This document shows, one piece after another, positions 1-15,500 of a stretch of DNA of 64,000 nucleotides. Positions within the stretch are counted from its first letter, which is position 1, and every line of letters starts with the position of its first letter. A program made the translations under genes and the position numbers. The DNA lies in assembly GCA_036937835.1 (NCBI GenBank), contig CM072860.1:4295001-4359000 (forward strand), given 5' to 3'. The notes under the pieces were generated by a model. The model saw only the letters and a program-made list of their open reading frames with translations, had not been told where the DNA came from and made no database searches. The DNA is from Pampus argenteus (Eukaryota > Chordata > Actinopteri > Scombriformes > Stromateidae).

Positions 1-3000
1 ACCGACACCATCCTGGCAGATGAGATGGGTCTGGGAAAGACCATCCAGACCATCGTCTTCCTTTATTCGCTCTTTAAAGAGGTGACGGTTCTGTTATTGT
101 CTTGTTCCACCTCCTCACGGAAGTTGAGGTTCGAAAGGGTTAACGTGAATTTTGCCTCCTTCCGTCCCTCAGGGTCACACTAAGGGTCCGTTCCTGGTCA
201 GCGCCCCGCTCTCCACCATCATCAACTGGGAGAGGGAGTTCGAGATGTGGGCGCCCGACTTCTACGTGGTGACGTACACCGGAGACAAGGACAGCCGAGC
301 CATCATCCGAGAGAACGAGTTCTCCTTCGACGACACGGCTGTCAAACAGGGAAAGAAGGCCTTCAAGCTGAGGGTGAGCAGGGAAGAAGGAGTTGTCAGA
401 GTTTTTGTTTTGTACAGCAGCTGGATGTGAATGTATAAAAAAAAAAAAACGCCCTCTCCTTCCTGCAGAGAGAGGCTCCTATTAAGTTCCACGTGCTGCT
501 GACGTCCTACGAGTTGGTGACCATCGATCAGACGGCGCTGAAGTCTATCGACTGGGCCTGTCTGGTGGTGGACGAGGCTCACCGCCTTAAGAATAACCAG
601 TCCAAGGTGCAGAATAGGAATGCATTTAGCATCATTTGATATAGTATTTCCATCAAAACAAATTGACGTGCATGCTGTACATATAATAGAAGTCGTATGA
701 CAGTTTTTCTTGTCTTTGTTTCCAGTTTTTCAGGCGTCTGAACGACTATAAGATCGACCACAAGCTGCTGCTGACAGGAACTCCACTACAGAACAACCTG
801 GAGGAGCTGTTTCACCTGCTCAACTTCCTCACCCCCAACCGCTTCAAGTAACACTCTCTCTCTCTGTCACACACACATACACACACACACTTGTCTTATT
901 TCCTTTCATCCCTTCACTGAGTCCCTCTCTCTCTTTCTCTGTGCAGTAACCTTGAAGGCTTCCTGGAAGAGTTTGCAGACATTTCAAAGGAGGACCAGAT
1001 CAAGAAGCTCCACGACCTGCTGGGGCCTCACATGCTGCGGAGGCTGAAGGCCGACGTCTTCAAGAACATGCCCGCCAAGACCGAGCTGATTGTCAGAGTG
1101 GAGCTGAGCCCGATGCAGAAGTACGACACCAGGGGGGCCTACAAATCACCGGTTAAATCACACTTACTCGGTTGTGATTGTTTGAAGCAAGCAAAAAAAT
1201 GTCACATTCAATGGAAATCAACAATCACAACACTAAAAAATAGCATTGAAATAGAAATTGTAATTTAGTTATTAAATTATGAAAACTTTTATTTGCCACT
1301 CATAAGCTGATTAATGTGGTTTAAAGGGGGGAACACCAACTTTTATACTTCCAACAACCAGCACAATTGTGTGTGTGATTGCAAATTATTTTAATATATT
1401 ATATATTGTAAAATGTAATTTGTGTCTTTGTGTTGGAAAACAGGAAATATTACAAGCTGATTCTGACCAAGAACTTTGAGGCTCTGAACTCAAAAGGCGG
1501 AGGAAACCAGGTCTCCCTGCTCAACATCATGATGGACCTAAAGAAGTGCTGCAACCATCCCTACCTCTTCCCGGTCGCCTCCATGGTGAGAACACACAAA
1601 CACGCACTTTTGTCAATACAATGTAATATTTTAGGTTAAGTTTTACAAAAAAAATATATGGGAGAAAACTTTGCAGCTTTTTTGTTCACGCAAAGCATCC
1701 ATTAATTGCTCGTATTTCACGTATTGTCCAACAATTTGCTCTCAATTACTCCTGACTTTGCGTAACAGTGACACCTTGTGGTGATGTAAGGTAGTTTCTC
1801 TTTATATTCTATCTGTATTTTTAAGCAGTACAAGCTTAAAATTAAAATGAGATGCAGACAGTCATTTGTTATTAATTATTATTATTATTATTATAGTACA
1901 CTTTTTGCCAAACTATTAATTATAAGTGCAGCCAGTAAAACACATTGTTATTTACTGTGTTTATAGGAAGCCCAAAAAACACCCAGCGGTGCATATGAGG
2001 GGTCGGCGTTAACACGAGCTTCTGGGAAGCTGATGCTGTTGCAGAAGATGCTGAGGAAACTGAAAGAGCAGGGACACCGAGTACTGGTCTTCTCACAGGT
2101 ACACGCACACATGACAGATGGTCACTTCTCTACACAGATGTTAGATCAGTCCCGTGATACCTCCAGAAGGCTCAATGACAGCAGACGGTGATTCCAGCTG
2201 TGAACATAAGCACACATGAGCAGCTTTCTCCTTCTCTTCTCTCTTTGCAGATGACTAAAATGCTCGACCTACTAGAAGATTTCCTCGACTCTGAAGGTTA
2301 TAAGTATGAAAGAATTGACGGCGGCATCACGGGAGCATTAAGACAGGAAGCCATCGATCGCTTCAACGGTGAGATGCTGAATGTGCAGTTGGTTGTCTGT
2401 GTCCTCTGTTGACCTCTGTTGGGGAATCAGACTGCTGTCTGGTGTACACGATACACTCCTCATGTTTCAAAATGAAATGAATCAACGTTGCAGTGAACTG
2501 ACAGGAAATCCAAAAGACATAAATCCAAAAGAAATGGCTAAAAAGGAGGTAATAAATCACCATCTAGAAATACTGTTATAATACTGCAATGCTGCTTAAC
2601 AATGAGGCATGTTTCAAACTTCCTAGCTGGACATTGTTTTGGTCCTCTATTGTTGAGCGGATGGAAAAGCTGAGAGTCAGGTTCATTAGCAGCTTTGACT
2701 CAAGTTATTAAAGAAACGTATAAGCTAATATACTTAAACTTCACAGCGAAAGGAAAATTAAGAGTATTATCTTCTGTAATATGACATGTTGTATTTCCGA
2801 GTGAACCGGAATATGTGGGTGGAGTGTAGTTATGAAAGAGATTTGATCTGATTTAAATTGAATTACAGCGAGATGCTGTTGAGAGATATGGAGCAGTAGA
2901 GGACTGTTTGCCTCCTCTCATACCTCCCTCACCAACGTTTTTAGAGCAGTAAGAGAACGAGGGAGACATTAAAAAACGTGCTATGGAAATGTAAAGTTTA

Positions 3001-3507
3001 TGGAAACTGACTAATGTGTATAATATAAATTATTGTCATTATTGCCTCTCTCTCTCTCTGTTTCCAGCTCCTGGTGCTTGTCAGTTTTGTTTCCTGCTCT
3101 CCACCAGAGCCGGAGGTTTAGGCATCAACTTGGCCACGGCAGACACGGTCGTCATCTTCGACTCTGACTGGAACCCTCACAACGACATACAGGTACCGTA
3201 GATTTCATGTAGCTTCAGATTTCTCCTTTGTATCGAAAGACTTACATCTTTCTGTTTTCGTTCCTCTCCGCTCAGGCGTTCAGTCGAGCTCACCGCATCG
3301 GCCAGGCCAACAAGGTGATGATCTACCGCTTTGTGACGCGAGCCAGCGTGGAGGAGCGCATCACCCAGGTGGCCAAAAGGAAGATGATGCTGACCCACCT
3401 GGTGGTCCGACCGGGCCTGGGATCCAAGGCCGGCTCCATGACCAAACAGGAACTGGACGACATCCTGAAGTTTGGAACGGAGGAGCTCTTCAAGGACGAA
3501 ATAGAAG
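1..3507 (+). CDS. chd3: chd3 exons for the SNF2/helicase ATPase core
   Basis: Exons by splice signals and phase: 1-81, 173-373, 469-606, 726-847, 947-1120, 1444-1585, 1967-2098, 2251-2368, 3068-3192, 3276-3507. Walker A DEMGLGKTIQT is in the first exon, the DEAH box VVDEAHRLKN in the third, LLLTGTPLQNN (motif III) in the fourth. The helicase C lobe carries VLVFSQMTKMLDLLEDFL, LLSTRAGGLGINLATADTV and AFSRAHRIGQ (motif VI). All catalytic motifs look intact, so this encodes an active ATPase lobe pair. The exon at 947-1120 ends on AA and joins 1444 to restore KKYYK; read-through into the intron meets a stop. Introns are short, except 2369-3067, which holds no further coding signal I can see. Confidence 0.95.
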
Positions 3508-6500
3508 GTGACAGCAAATATTGTTCAATGTCGAAATTAAAAGTCAAATAAAAATCAGGATTTTCGGTAAAATATATTAATTTGGGTCACAGTTGGGATG
3601 ATTTGGCAGTGTTCCTCTGCTGAATGAAATTATTTTGTCAAATGCACTTTTTTTTAATGTCCTTTCATCTAGACATATTTGGCCAGAGGTCACGCTTGCC
3701 TTAATCTTGTTTTATTGATGATATAATTGCATATATATATATATATATATATATATTCACTTTTTCACTTTTTCATCACCAGGTATGAAGAACTCCTCGG
3801 GAGATAAAGTTGAAGACGAGGGCAACGTCATCCACTATGACAGCACCGCTATCGAGAGGCTGCTCGACCGAAGCCAAGACGCCACGGACGACTCGGACGT
3901 CCAGAACATGAACGAGTACCTCAGCTCCTTTAAAGTGGCCCAGTACATGGTCCGAGAGGAGGACAAGGTGAGAGACAGAGAAGATGTGTGAAGAAGAAGT
4001 TTGGTGTGATGTTTTGATGAAGAAACATCTTATCTATATATCCTGAAGTCATCTGATCTCTGATGAGAAACCTCATCTTTTTTTTTAAAACTCTGTGCGT
4101 ACTTATCCGATGCTCCAGATCGAAGAGATCGAGCGGGAGATCATCAAACAGGAGGAGAACGTGGATCCAGATTATTGGGAGAAACTGTTGCGGCATCACT
4201 ACGAGCAGCAACAAGAGGACCTGGCGAGCAAACTGGGCAAAGGCAAGAGGAACCGCAAGCCCGTCAACTACAACGACGCTGCACAGGAAGACCAAGGTAG
4301 GGTACACTTGGGGTACAAAGCCCAAGTAAGTAGTTGTTTTATATCTCTTACACCTGAGTATTAAGATCATGTTAGAAATTGAAGAGCATTATAAGAATCT
4401 TTTGGGAAATTTCAGGATTTAAACGTTTTCCTAAGAATGATTTGTAGCATGAAAGTTAGACTCTGTTACTAACTAGTGAAGATTTATTATTTTAATTTTA
4501 CGATCTCACTAGAAATATAGATGTCATGTCTCCCGTCTTCTGAGTTATTGCTTGCACAGTGGAAGTGAATGGGCCTGGCCTATTGACAAACCACTATGTG
4601 CTGTTTCAGAGTGGCATGCTGACATTTCAGATAACCAGTCCGAGTACTCGGTGGGCTCCGAGGAGGAGGACGAGGACTTTGACGATCGGCCAGAGGGTAA
4701 GGAGAGGTTTAGAAAGAGAACATCAAGCATGAACAGCTCATGAAGAATAAAAAGGCGGCCGCACGCACACACGCACACACTCAGGTCTGTGTTGAATTAC
4801 AGGTCAAAATTGATTTAGTCGTTTGGCACAGCCGAACAAATCTTGTTTGCCAAAAAATTTTAAACCGCCATCCACCTTCAGAGGGTTAAAGGGAAAGCAC
4901 TCCGAGCAACTATAAATCTTCAAGGGATTTGTACTACGTTCTTAATCTTACTTTCACTGCATTAAAAAAAAACAAAACAAATGTGAGAACTTATTGTTAC
5001 TTCTTCCGTTCCCTCCTCTAACCTGCCAGGTCGCCGGCAGTCACGTCGCCAGTTGAGGAACGAGAAGGATAAACCTCTGCCTCCTCTTCTGGCCAGAGTC
5101 GGAGGAAACCTTGAGGTCTGTACATCTCGCTGGAACCGGTCCTCCTTTTATTTATTTATTTATTCTTTTTAAAATTACAATATCACTGTAATCTGTCAGC
5201 TTTGTTTTTTTTTTAGTAGAACTCGCGCTCTTATTGTTTTAACAATCTGCTAACCTTTGATTGGAGATGACAGCAAGGCTATTACATTTCCAAAAAACTA
5301 ACCTAAGCTCCGAGCTCATCTATCATCCTGATAATGGTGGACACAATAATGGCCCGCATTGTTCAAGCGAGTTTATTTTCAGCATTAATAGGCTTTTTTG
5401 TAAAGGCCTTGAGGAATTTGAGAAACACAGGGGATGTCTATGGGAAAAAATGAGAAATGCTTTACTTTAAGGTTTCTTATTCTGACATTTATATTTAAGA
5501 ATAATACTAATACACAGATACATTTTAACAGACAAGGACAGTGCCAGTTTCACTCTGTAGTATCTGAAATATACCACCTTGCAATCGATAGGTGCTTGGC
5601 TTCAACACGCGCCAGCGAAAGGCTTTCCTGAACGCAGTGATGCGCTGGGGGATGCCGTCCCAGGACGCTTTCGCCTCTCAGTGGCTGGTCAGAGACCTCA
5701 GGGGCAAGACTGAGAAAGAATTCAAGTGAGTAACAAATACAAGGAAAAAAAAAAATCATATCTGTCCTGAGTTATAGATTCCTATGATTTTCTTCTTCTC
5801 TACCAGAGCTTACGTGTCTCTATTTATGCGTCACCTGTGCGAGCCGGTGGCCGACGGGGCCGAGACGTTCGCCGACGGCGTCCCGAGGGAGGGCCTGTGT
5901 CGACAGCCGGTCCTCACTCGAATCGGCGTCATGTCCCTCGTCAAGAAGAAGGTCAGGCTGGGAAATGTGCAGGATTAAACATGTTTCGTCTAAACGGCTT
6001 CACAGATCTTTAATTCAACTAAGATATAAAGACAATGCAGGTTTTAGTTTAGGTCTTAAATAAAATGTTGTTCTAGTGAAGAAATCTTGAAAAATGTTCT
6101 GACTGCTTTCAGTTTGTCGGTTTATTTTTCGTTTATCCGAACGTCTCCAGTCCAACTTGTTGAAACCTGCTCGACATCCTGATCTGCTATCTATGCCAGG
6201 GGGGGGCGGGGATGTATGATATACTGCCAGGCGAAAAAAAGGGCATGTGGGTGATGAGTTTAAGTAAGGTAGAATTAGGTAAAGCGACTTTGTGCCAAGC
6301 TTTTTTTTTTCTTTTTTCGTTTGTTGAGTGTTTGTTGTTTTGTCTGTAGATTCAGGAATTTGAGCACATCAACGGGCGGTGGAGTCTTCCAGAGCTTAAG
6401 CCTGAGGTTAGCATAGACAAATCCTCCTCCAGAGCCTCCTCTCCAGCCGTGAAGACCGCCACGCCAACACCTGACGCCAGCTACAACACCACGCCATGCA

Positions 6501-9500
6501 CCTCCAAGCCAGGTGGCAAAATATACACACACACACACACACACACAGCCCAAATCCAGCAGGGGGCACTCCATGTACTCTACATGGCGCCAGATCATGT
6601 TCAGTTGGATGTGATCTAGTGTGAGTTTTGATGTGTTTGATTTGTCTGTGCATGTGCAGCGACTCCTGCTCCTTCAGACAAGCTAGACAAGAACGGGAAG
6701 GAGGGAGAGAAGGAGGACAAAGAGGAAGGCGAGGCCCCGTCGGAGAAAGACAGAGATGAAGGGAAAGAGGTGGACGGCAACAAGGCCGCAGACCCTGAAG
6801 AGGTGGGACGTGCTTCTCAGAAAGAAAATTCAGTAGTTTTAAGTTTGGCAATAATAGTGTCTTAATCAGATAATTCTTTAAATATAAGTTTGTTTTTGCA
6901 TCTCTGCAAAATGTACAGTATTCTATATAAAAAGCTTGTTACTCCCTTATTTCTTCCCCTTTGAATGAGTCATTTGGTTTCTATTCACTTCCATAGAATA
7001 TCAAAAGCAAACATTACCAGGCATCAAAAAGTGGAAATTGCACTTTTGACTTCAAAACATGCTTTAGAAAATGTGCATCTATGATGTAAAGCGATTGAAA
7101 TGAATAGAAAGCAATATACGGAAAACACTGGTGTGATGTGACCTGCCATGCATGCATTTATAAAGCTGACCTTTTGAAGACGGGAGGTTTTTACCATAAA
7201 ACGGTGACACACGATACAGCAAAAGGTCAGCTCAGTGACTGATAACATATTTGGCTACTTCCCTTCTAGCTTTCCTCGTCACAAAATGTGTCTCCTGGTC
7301 ACAAAAATGAAGGCAAAAACGAGAGCGACCTGAAAGAGGAGAAGAAAGAAACAACAGCGGAGAAAAGAGTACAGGAGGAGGGCAAAGAGGAGACGAAACA
7401 CACAACAAAGCAAGACACGGAGGTCAAAGACGAGAAGTCAGGTGAAAACGAGATGACGAGGCTTCACCTCAGGCAGCTTCATGTGTCGTCTGTTTAACGC
7501 TCAATGTACTTTTCTTTTTCTTGCAGATGCGGAAAAGGCGGGAGAGGAGAAGAACAAAGATAAGGAAAAGCGAGAGGAGACGCCCGCCGCGACGGAAACA
7601 ACGGACGCCAAGGACAAGAGCGAGGCTGCTGACGTGAAGAAAGGTACGTCTCGCGGTCTAAAGACACTCGTGAAACAACGCAGCATACATTTTTTTTTTA
7701 CTAATTGATACCGCTGCTGCTCTTTCTCAATGACAGAAGAGGTCAAAGGTGAAAAGGATGCTGGAAAAGAAGTCAAAGCAGCTAAAGAGGAGGTGCTCAA
7801 AGGTAACGGGAGGCCTCCGATTGAGCGACCACGCTTCATGTTCAACATCGCTGATGGAGGCTTCACTGGTGAGTTGTACCTTCAATCAAAATCACTGTGA
7901 GCTTAAAAAAAACAGTTATAAATGCAAGATCCAAACACATAAAGACAGTTTTATTTTGTACCTCAACTGCTTAATATAAACTGCGCGACTAATTGTATAA
8001 AAAAACATAACTAAGATCGAAAAGATCAGCTAACAGAAACAACAAACCCTTTGCTTTTAAGGACTGAGCTTAAATTTCACAATTTGATCACAAACCCAGA
8101 AAAGCTCTGCGCGCAGTGGAAACACCTGCAGCAAAGTTTCCGTTTTAGCCAAAGAAACGTTTAGACCCACTTCATTTTTATACCTTGTGCTTGGCTTCAA
8201 CCCTGCAGAGCTGCACACTCTTTGGCAGAACGAGGAGCGGGCTGCCATCTCCTCGGGGAAGATGAACGAGATCTGGCACCGTCGACACGACTTCTGGCTG
8301 CTGGCGGGAATCGTGATGTATCCTTGACGGCGGTTGCCCAGGCGATGACCCCCGGTGTGTTTATTTTTCTATCAGCCGGTAGAAGCCCAGCGTAATAAGT
8401 CAACAAGTGAGCCAGAGCTCAGTAAACAGTCAATTGTGTCTGCTGGAAGCTTACGCAGTAGGTCATTTAGTTCATGTTGTTCCCTCTATTATGTTAATCG
8501 AGGCCATATAGCATTCAGGTTAAACTGTTTTCATTACTCTGCAGCTTAATGCTCAGACTCAGTTACACTAAAATACCAAAAAAAAAAAGCTGCAAAAAAA
8601 ACCTCCTATATATTTTATCTAATGTGGTTTATATGTTGTATGTGATGGATGTTTTCGCACAACGTGGAAACCCTTTAATGTTTAGATCCACTGTAATGTT
8701 ACAAGGTAGGAAGTCCGCTTCACTGCATCTGTTGAGGAGCTTTTTTTTTGACATTTTTGGGAAATACTGTGATGAAATGTTCGATTTCTGTGTTAAGTAT
8801 GGAGCTGGCGCCAGCAGCTGATTAGCTTAGCTTAGCGTAAAGACTGGAAACGGCTAGTTTGGCTCTGCAGACATCTAATTATCAAAAAGAAAGCAAAAAA
8901 TATTTCCCAAAATGTTCAAGCATTCCTCTTAGTTAAGAACTTTTTCATTGGAAATCCATGCAAACATGTTTGTTTAGAAAGACGGCCGACACAGCGTCAT
9001 TATACACACTCTTGTTCTTCTTGCTCTTCACCGGTGTTTTCACAACCCTTGACCCCCCCTTGCGTCAGTCACGGCTACGCTCGGTGGCAGGACATCCAGA
9101 ACGATCCCCAGTTCGCCATCGTCAACGAGCCGTTCAAGTCGCAGGCGAATAAAGGCAACTTCCTGGAGATGAAGAACAAGTTCCTGGCTCGACGCTTCAA
9201 GGTAGGAAAAGACGCGGCTTCGGCTTCGGCTTTAGTAAGGACACACAAGGTTGTGATTCCTCTTTTATTTTAGGGTATGGCCTCTTATACAGAATTGGGA
9301 ACCTCAAATGTGGCCAAATACAATAGATTTGGCCACATTTTCATTTAATCTGACCACGTGATATAACTTTGAGTACTCCACGGCGCCTTTCGACCACCTG
9401 ACTTGTTCGATGGGTCGGATGACATATGCCTCTAAACCCACATATTTGGTGGGTGGTGTTTGCTGACCGCTGCATTTCTGGAACAGCTCTCATCCTGTTT

Positions 9501-12500
9501 TTGACAGCCTCACATGTTTCAGATCCTGCCCTCAACATCCTCATTTATTGTAACCCCCTTCTGTCTCGCTGTCTCGATTCCTCGTTATCCGACTCGCTTA
9601 AATGTTAGTTTGCGGTCAGCTCTATCTAAAACAGTACCAAAAAAATAAAATCGTCCCACCTAATGACAAATCCAGTTCATCAGTTGTGCAACCTGATAAC
9701 CTCTTTTGCAACACGTCGGCAACAGAGTGCATGATTTACTGTTGTCATGTGAACAAAGTCATTGATATATTGCTCAAGAAAAATCAGAAAGAGACGAATG
9801 ATGATGATGATTCATACAGAATGTAATGAGACAATAATAGATGTATAATTTCTACAAGAAAAAAGGAGATTATGTAAGGTTTTTCTTTGATTAAACATCT
9901 AAAATTAGGCACTTTATGAAATATCTTGAACATGAGTCGATGTGTTGAGCTGTTTTTTAATTTTTAAAGAATATACATTTAATGTTTTTTTTATTATGAG
10001 TGGATTTTGGGTTGTTTTTTTGTTTCCACTGAAAACGTCTCTTAATGCAATCAGTGGTTTCAGCTGTGTGAGGGGAGGAGCTGAAGTTATATATAGTCTG
10101 TAGAAAGCTGACGACGGTTTGAACAGATGAAAATGGTAGCTTGATGACTTGATGAATGCGCGCCTCTTGTGAAAGGTTTATTCGCATCTGCTATAAATAC
10201 ACTTGTTTTACGTATCAAAATAAATCACAGCGATGTTTTAGGAGCTTCTCGCGATTTGACGCCCCCCCGTACATTATACATTTCCTTTCTGTACAAAAGA
10301 AATATGAAAGTATAGAAAATTTCAAATTTTCAAAATATCAGCCAGGTCCCAGTTCCACATTATACTATAAAAAAAAGACCAAATTAAATTCCAGTTGATG
10401 CACATGTTGGCGTTCCCACAATGAGCTTCTCACAGCTGCCGAACATTAAACTTGATTGATGGCGAGACGGCTCAGGAAACGAAACAAACAAAACATTTTG
10501 GTTTGTCTTTTTTGTTTCTGCTTTGACTTTTTAACAACTTTTATAATCAATTATAACATTTACAATGACATTTTTTTTCTGTGGGTGATATACACAAATA
10601 AAAGCATCAAAGCGTAACATAAGTATATTGTCACCGTACTGGTTTAATTAATTTAAGTGCGGAGGATTTAATTATCATGCTGTTTATAATAAGTCTTCAT
10701 CAGCCGCTCTCCGGTGTTTTTATCTCTACTCTTTGTCTCTCTTGACAAATAACCTGCAACCATGACGATTATATTTTTAATCCAAAGCTGGAATTTAATG
10801 ATAATGTCAATTTCGTGCCAGTACAGAATGGTGAATAACATTTATCAAGCATGATAATTGGTATAGTATCAGGAGTAAACAGGCACAATGTGATATTTTT
10901 AATAGGTCTTAATATGGAGCATTACAGTTGAACTGGGTTGATAAATGAACAGTATTTTCATTGACATTAATAGATTTATTTCTGTGCTTTTCTCCGGTCT
11001 TTCCGTGACCCCGCCCTTCTCCCTGCCCTCCAGCTGTTGGAGCAGGCGCTGGTGATAGAGGAGCAGCTGCGACGGGCGGCCTACCTGAACATGACCCAGG
11101 ACCCCAGCCACCCGGCCATGGCGCTCAATGCACGCTTCACTGAGGTGGAGTGCCTGGCGGAGTCGCACCAGCACCTCAGCAAGGAGTCGCTGGCGGGCAA
11201 CAAGCCAGCCAATGCTGTCCTGCACAAAGGTCAGCGGAGATGGGGTGATGCCTGCAAAACATTTTCTACTTTTGTCTGTTTGAGATTGTCAGTCTGATAA
11301 TTAGATGCACACACAGTAAAGGAGTCATAGACATTTCCCCCGGCAGTGTTGTACAATCGCAGTTTGTCCTGCTGCAAGCGAGCGTATCATTCAGCCTGGA
11401 GCTGACTTCAGTGAAGCCCGGCAGATAAGCTTACACAATGATAAGCGATAGCTCCAAACATTTCCTCACTGGCAAGTCTGTCCATGTTTTTATTGTTCTG
11501 TCGAAAAAAAAGACAACATGCCCACAAGCACACTACTGTTCTTGTTCCTGCCTCATATTTGCACAAGTAACGGCATTAAACTAGGGAATGCCACTCAGGA
11601 TGGCGTTACCTCTGCTTCCAGCACCCCGTAAGGAATCTGAGAGTTATCTTTAATCAGGATATGTCCTTTAATTCCCACACAAAACACATTTCAACGACTT
11701 GCCTTTTCCCACCTACGTAATGTTGCTAAAATCAGACACATTCTGCCTCAAACAAGATGCATAAAAAAACGAATCTGTGTATTTGTTACTTCCAGGCTGC
11801 ACCAACAAATCTCTAAAGTGTCCCCAGCTGGTCCAGGAAAAGCTGCTGCACGTGTGCTGACAAGAACCCAGAAAAGAGATCATGTTTCCCCCCCATATTA
11901 GCTTCTCTACACTGGATCCCTGTAAAAACCAGAATAGATTTTAAAATCCTTCGTCTTATCTACAAAGCACTTGATGGTCAGACATCATCCTGTTTTACAG
12001 AGCGTAGAGTACCGTATTATCCTACTAGAACACCGTATAAGCCCGTAATTCTGGCTTATTTGTGGTTCCTAAAGTCTCAAAACGAACAATAGAAAGCAGA
12101 GTCTTCATCTATCAGGCTCCTTTCTTGTGGAATCGTCTTCCAGTTTTTGGTCAGGGGGCTTAAAACTTTCCTTTTTGATAAAGCTCATGTTTAGGGCTGG
12201 TTCAGGCTTGCCTAGGACTAGTAAAACTCGAAAGAGAAATGTAACATTTTGGGAAAATACCCCAAAAATATATCTAGATGGGACCTTTTTAGACTACACA
12301 TTGAAATTGAAAATATTACTGTATTTCCAATGTTGTCACTGAAGTTACTCAATCCCTGCCATGACCTTTTGGAGAGACACAGATTCATTTTTTGTGAATT
12401 GAGTATCAAACTAAGCATCCAAAAGTAATACAAGGCCAAAGGAAACTAGAGTAAAAGTTAAAATAATAAAATATGGAGCAGAAATGAGGCAGGTTTCCTC

Positions 12501-15500
12501 CAATACAAAAAAAATTATTACAAAATATTTGCAAAAATAGCAGAATGTGTCAGCTGTAGTTTGATGGTTGTTGTTGTCATTGCAGTGCTGAACCAGTTGG
12601 AGGAGCTCCTGAGCGACATGAAGGCTGACGTTACCCGGCTGCCGGCCACGCTATCCAGAGTCCCGCCCATCGCCGCCCGCCTGCAAATGTCCGAGAGGAG
12701 CATCCTCAGCAGACTGGCCAGCAAGGGCACGGAGACGCACACACCCCCGGTCAGCAGCCTGCTTTCACACAAACACAAACACGCAACAAACAGCTGCGCT
12801 CACAAGTCGAAACCTGCTCTTAGCTCCCCGCCGCTCACTGGGAAAACAGATGGAGGGCGGCCAATGAAAATAAAGAGCCCATTATCTTGTCATCCACCTG
12901 CGCTTTTCTACACCACAACTGCTTAGTCAGCAGATTTATTTTTGTCAGCTCGTATAACTTCAAAGTGGTTCATTGTTTTCTTTCACAAGTCCTGTCTTTT
13001 AATAAATCCCATCTCTCATGTACAACGTTTCCTGAGGAAAAACTTCTCCTCCTCCTCCTCCTCTGTGCAGCCCATCCCTCCAGGACCCTACGCCACCCCT
13101 CAGAACTACGGAGCACCCTTCACCCCCGCCCCACCGAGCGCCCTCCACATGGGAGGGGCCAACTACAGTCAGATGCCACCTGGATCCTTCATATCAGGTC
13201 AGTGTTACGACGCTGAACTCACACTGACATCTTCTGTTATATAAAACAGCAGCGCGGTGATCAGATGGACCCTGTGGTAGGTCCATCATCACAAAACAAG
13301 AGATCATTTTAATATCAAGTTAAAATCTCAGATATGTCAAGACTTAATTACAGAGAAATATGTTAAAATTATTCCTTCGACATCTGGAATTTTCCAACCA
13401 AGTCTGACTGACTGTGTGCATTTTGCAGTTTGAGTGCGTGAGAGAGAAAATGAATGTGTTTACAGTCCATAATAATAAAGATTGTAATGCATTAGGGCAG
13501 CAATAATCACAACATTCAAGGTAATTTACAGTATAAGAAGAATTTTGTTTGTTTGATGTGTTTGACATTTGGCAAGTGGATGATTAAAGCCAGATTTACG
13601 CGTCTTCATTGAGGTGTTTTTTTTTATAGTCTCACTGTAGACGCCTCTGGCGCAGCAACTGATTTATAGTCCAACAAAGAATTTAACCCATTAATTATCA
13701 CAGCGCTACTGCAACATTAAATTATGCACACTGTAAGGTCATGTTGTGCTTTATTTATATATATATATAAAAAAAGGGAGGAACCTTGTATACATTATTT
13801 GATTTGTTTGTTGATCGTAGGGTGAATATTTGCATGTCAAAGTATTCATGTTTAAAAGGGCATTACGCCACTTTAACACATGTGGTCAGTGAACTCATCA
13901 CGAGGAACTCATCACCGTCTTTGTCAAGGCTGAAAAAATAACCCTGATGATGTCATAGTGATGTCATCAGTAGGGTTGTGGAGCCTGACTCATACTAGGG
14001 GCAAAAACTCAGCATCTTCAACCATTTTTATCATGTTTCTAGCAAGGGTGCCTTACTTTGTGGTATCAGATATCTTAATGATAGCAATTAATTACATCAC
14101 TGGATCAAACTTTTTTTTTTTTGCATGACTGAAAACGAGAATATCATCATTTTCTTCAAGCTTGCTCTGTGTTTTCTAATGCATTAGTAATCCCGACCAT
14201 CACCAGAAAACAAAAAAACCGGTCTGCATGTTGTATTTCTGTAGCTGCAGTGCAGTTAAGTTCACGCTCCAGCAGAGAGCTACATCCCGGGAGAGGACGA
14301 CCCGAGGGAGAAGCACAAATCCGGCTTTGGAGATGTGAAATTTGATCACTTGGCAACCTGCACTGATGGGGCAAACCCAGTCCAAAATGTTGCTCTCTAT
14401 TTAAAGATAGCATCGGAGCGATTCCATCTTTATATGGTTATGTTGTTGTGGGAAAAACAAAGAAAAAAAACATGCTCAGGGTTAATCAGAATGAAGTGCT
14501 GACTCTGGGAATTTTCAGGAACATTTGTATGCACTATTGTTAGCTTTGTAATCAAATACATCACAGTTCGACTCTTAGATTTCACTCTAATCCCGATGGC
14601 TTCTAAAGCAGCGCTGTTTAAACACTTTGAATAGACGCTTCAGCTCCCCCGAGCAACTTCTGAAACCCTCAGAATCCAGAAATGAGTCCGTATCGGAAAA
14701 AAAACACATCTGTGGAGTTTCTGATGTGGCTGCCAGATAGACACCTGAAATAGACATTACCAAAGTCAAATACAAACGTGCTGCACTGCTATATTAAGGC
14801 AAAGGCATCTCTTAACATGTCCGACCTCAATACTCAATGCTCAGCAGTAATGACACATTGTGCAACAGTGAAGCACAGTCTGGAGTGCTATCAAACCTGT
14901 CTGAGGGGTGTTTTTCTTCTTCAAGCATGTTTATTTTCTACTGTGGCTCTCATTATTTATTGAGTTAAAGCCTTTAAAATTAAAATTGTAAAAAAAAAGC
15001 CTCTAACTCTAACTCTCGTCGCCTGCAGTCTGTCAGAGCGCACTGGCAGTTTGTGAATTTATTTTCTTATAATTAGATCGGTAACAGCATATGCTCACCA
15101 GACGCACTCTCCGCTCTGCGTGTGCATTCGTGTTCGAAGATGTTTAGATAGCAGAGATAACTGGTAAAACCTGATATTTCCCAATAGATCTGCCCTACAA
15201 AAAAAACAACAAAAAAAACCCTCCAACACCCAGCTCTGCTCCGTGCTGCGCCTGACTCACACTCACTGTATCTTGATTTATGTAATTGTAGACTGAGACA
15301 TCTGTCGAAGGCATTGCATTTTTAGAGCACGGGCCTATCTCTGAAAATGTCATTATGCTCAGCCTCTCTGAGCCTGGCCATACCAAGAAAACATCGAGAC
15401 TTTGTGTATTTTGAGAGGGTCAGAAACCACAGGAGCAGTTTGGTTGTATAAACGTCGTGTTGTGACTTGTGAACCGGCAGGAGGGCCGGGCCCGAATGCT

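Noticed and set aside
1..13197. Calling the remodeller chd4 or chd5
   Set aside because: The ATPase region alone does not separate the three, and the stretch GDK...QDATDD resembles CHD5. However, the tail (PPGPYATP, ANYSQMP.GSFI, GEVICIDD) and the tnfsf12/sat2 neighbours favour chd3.
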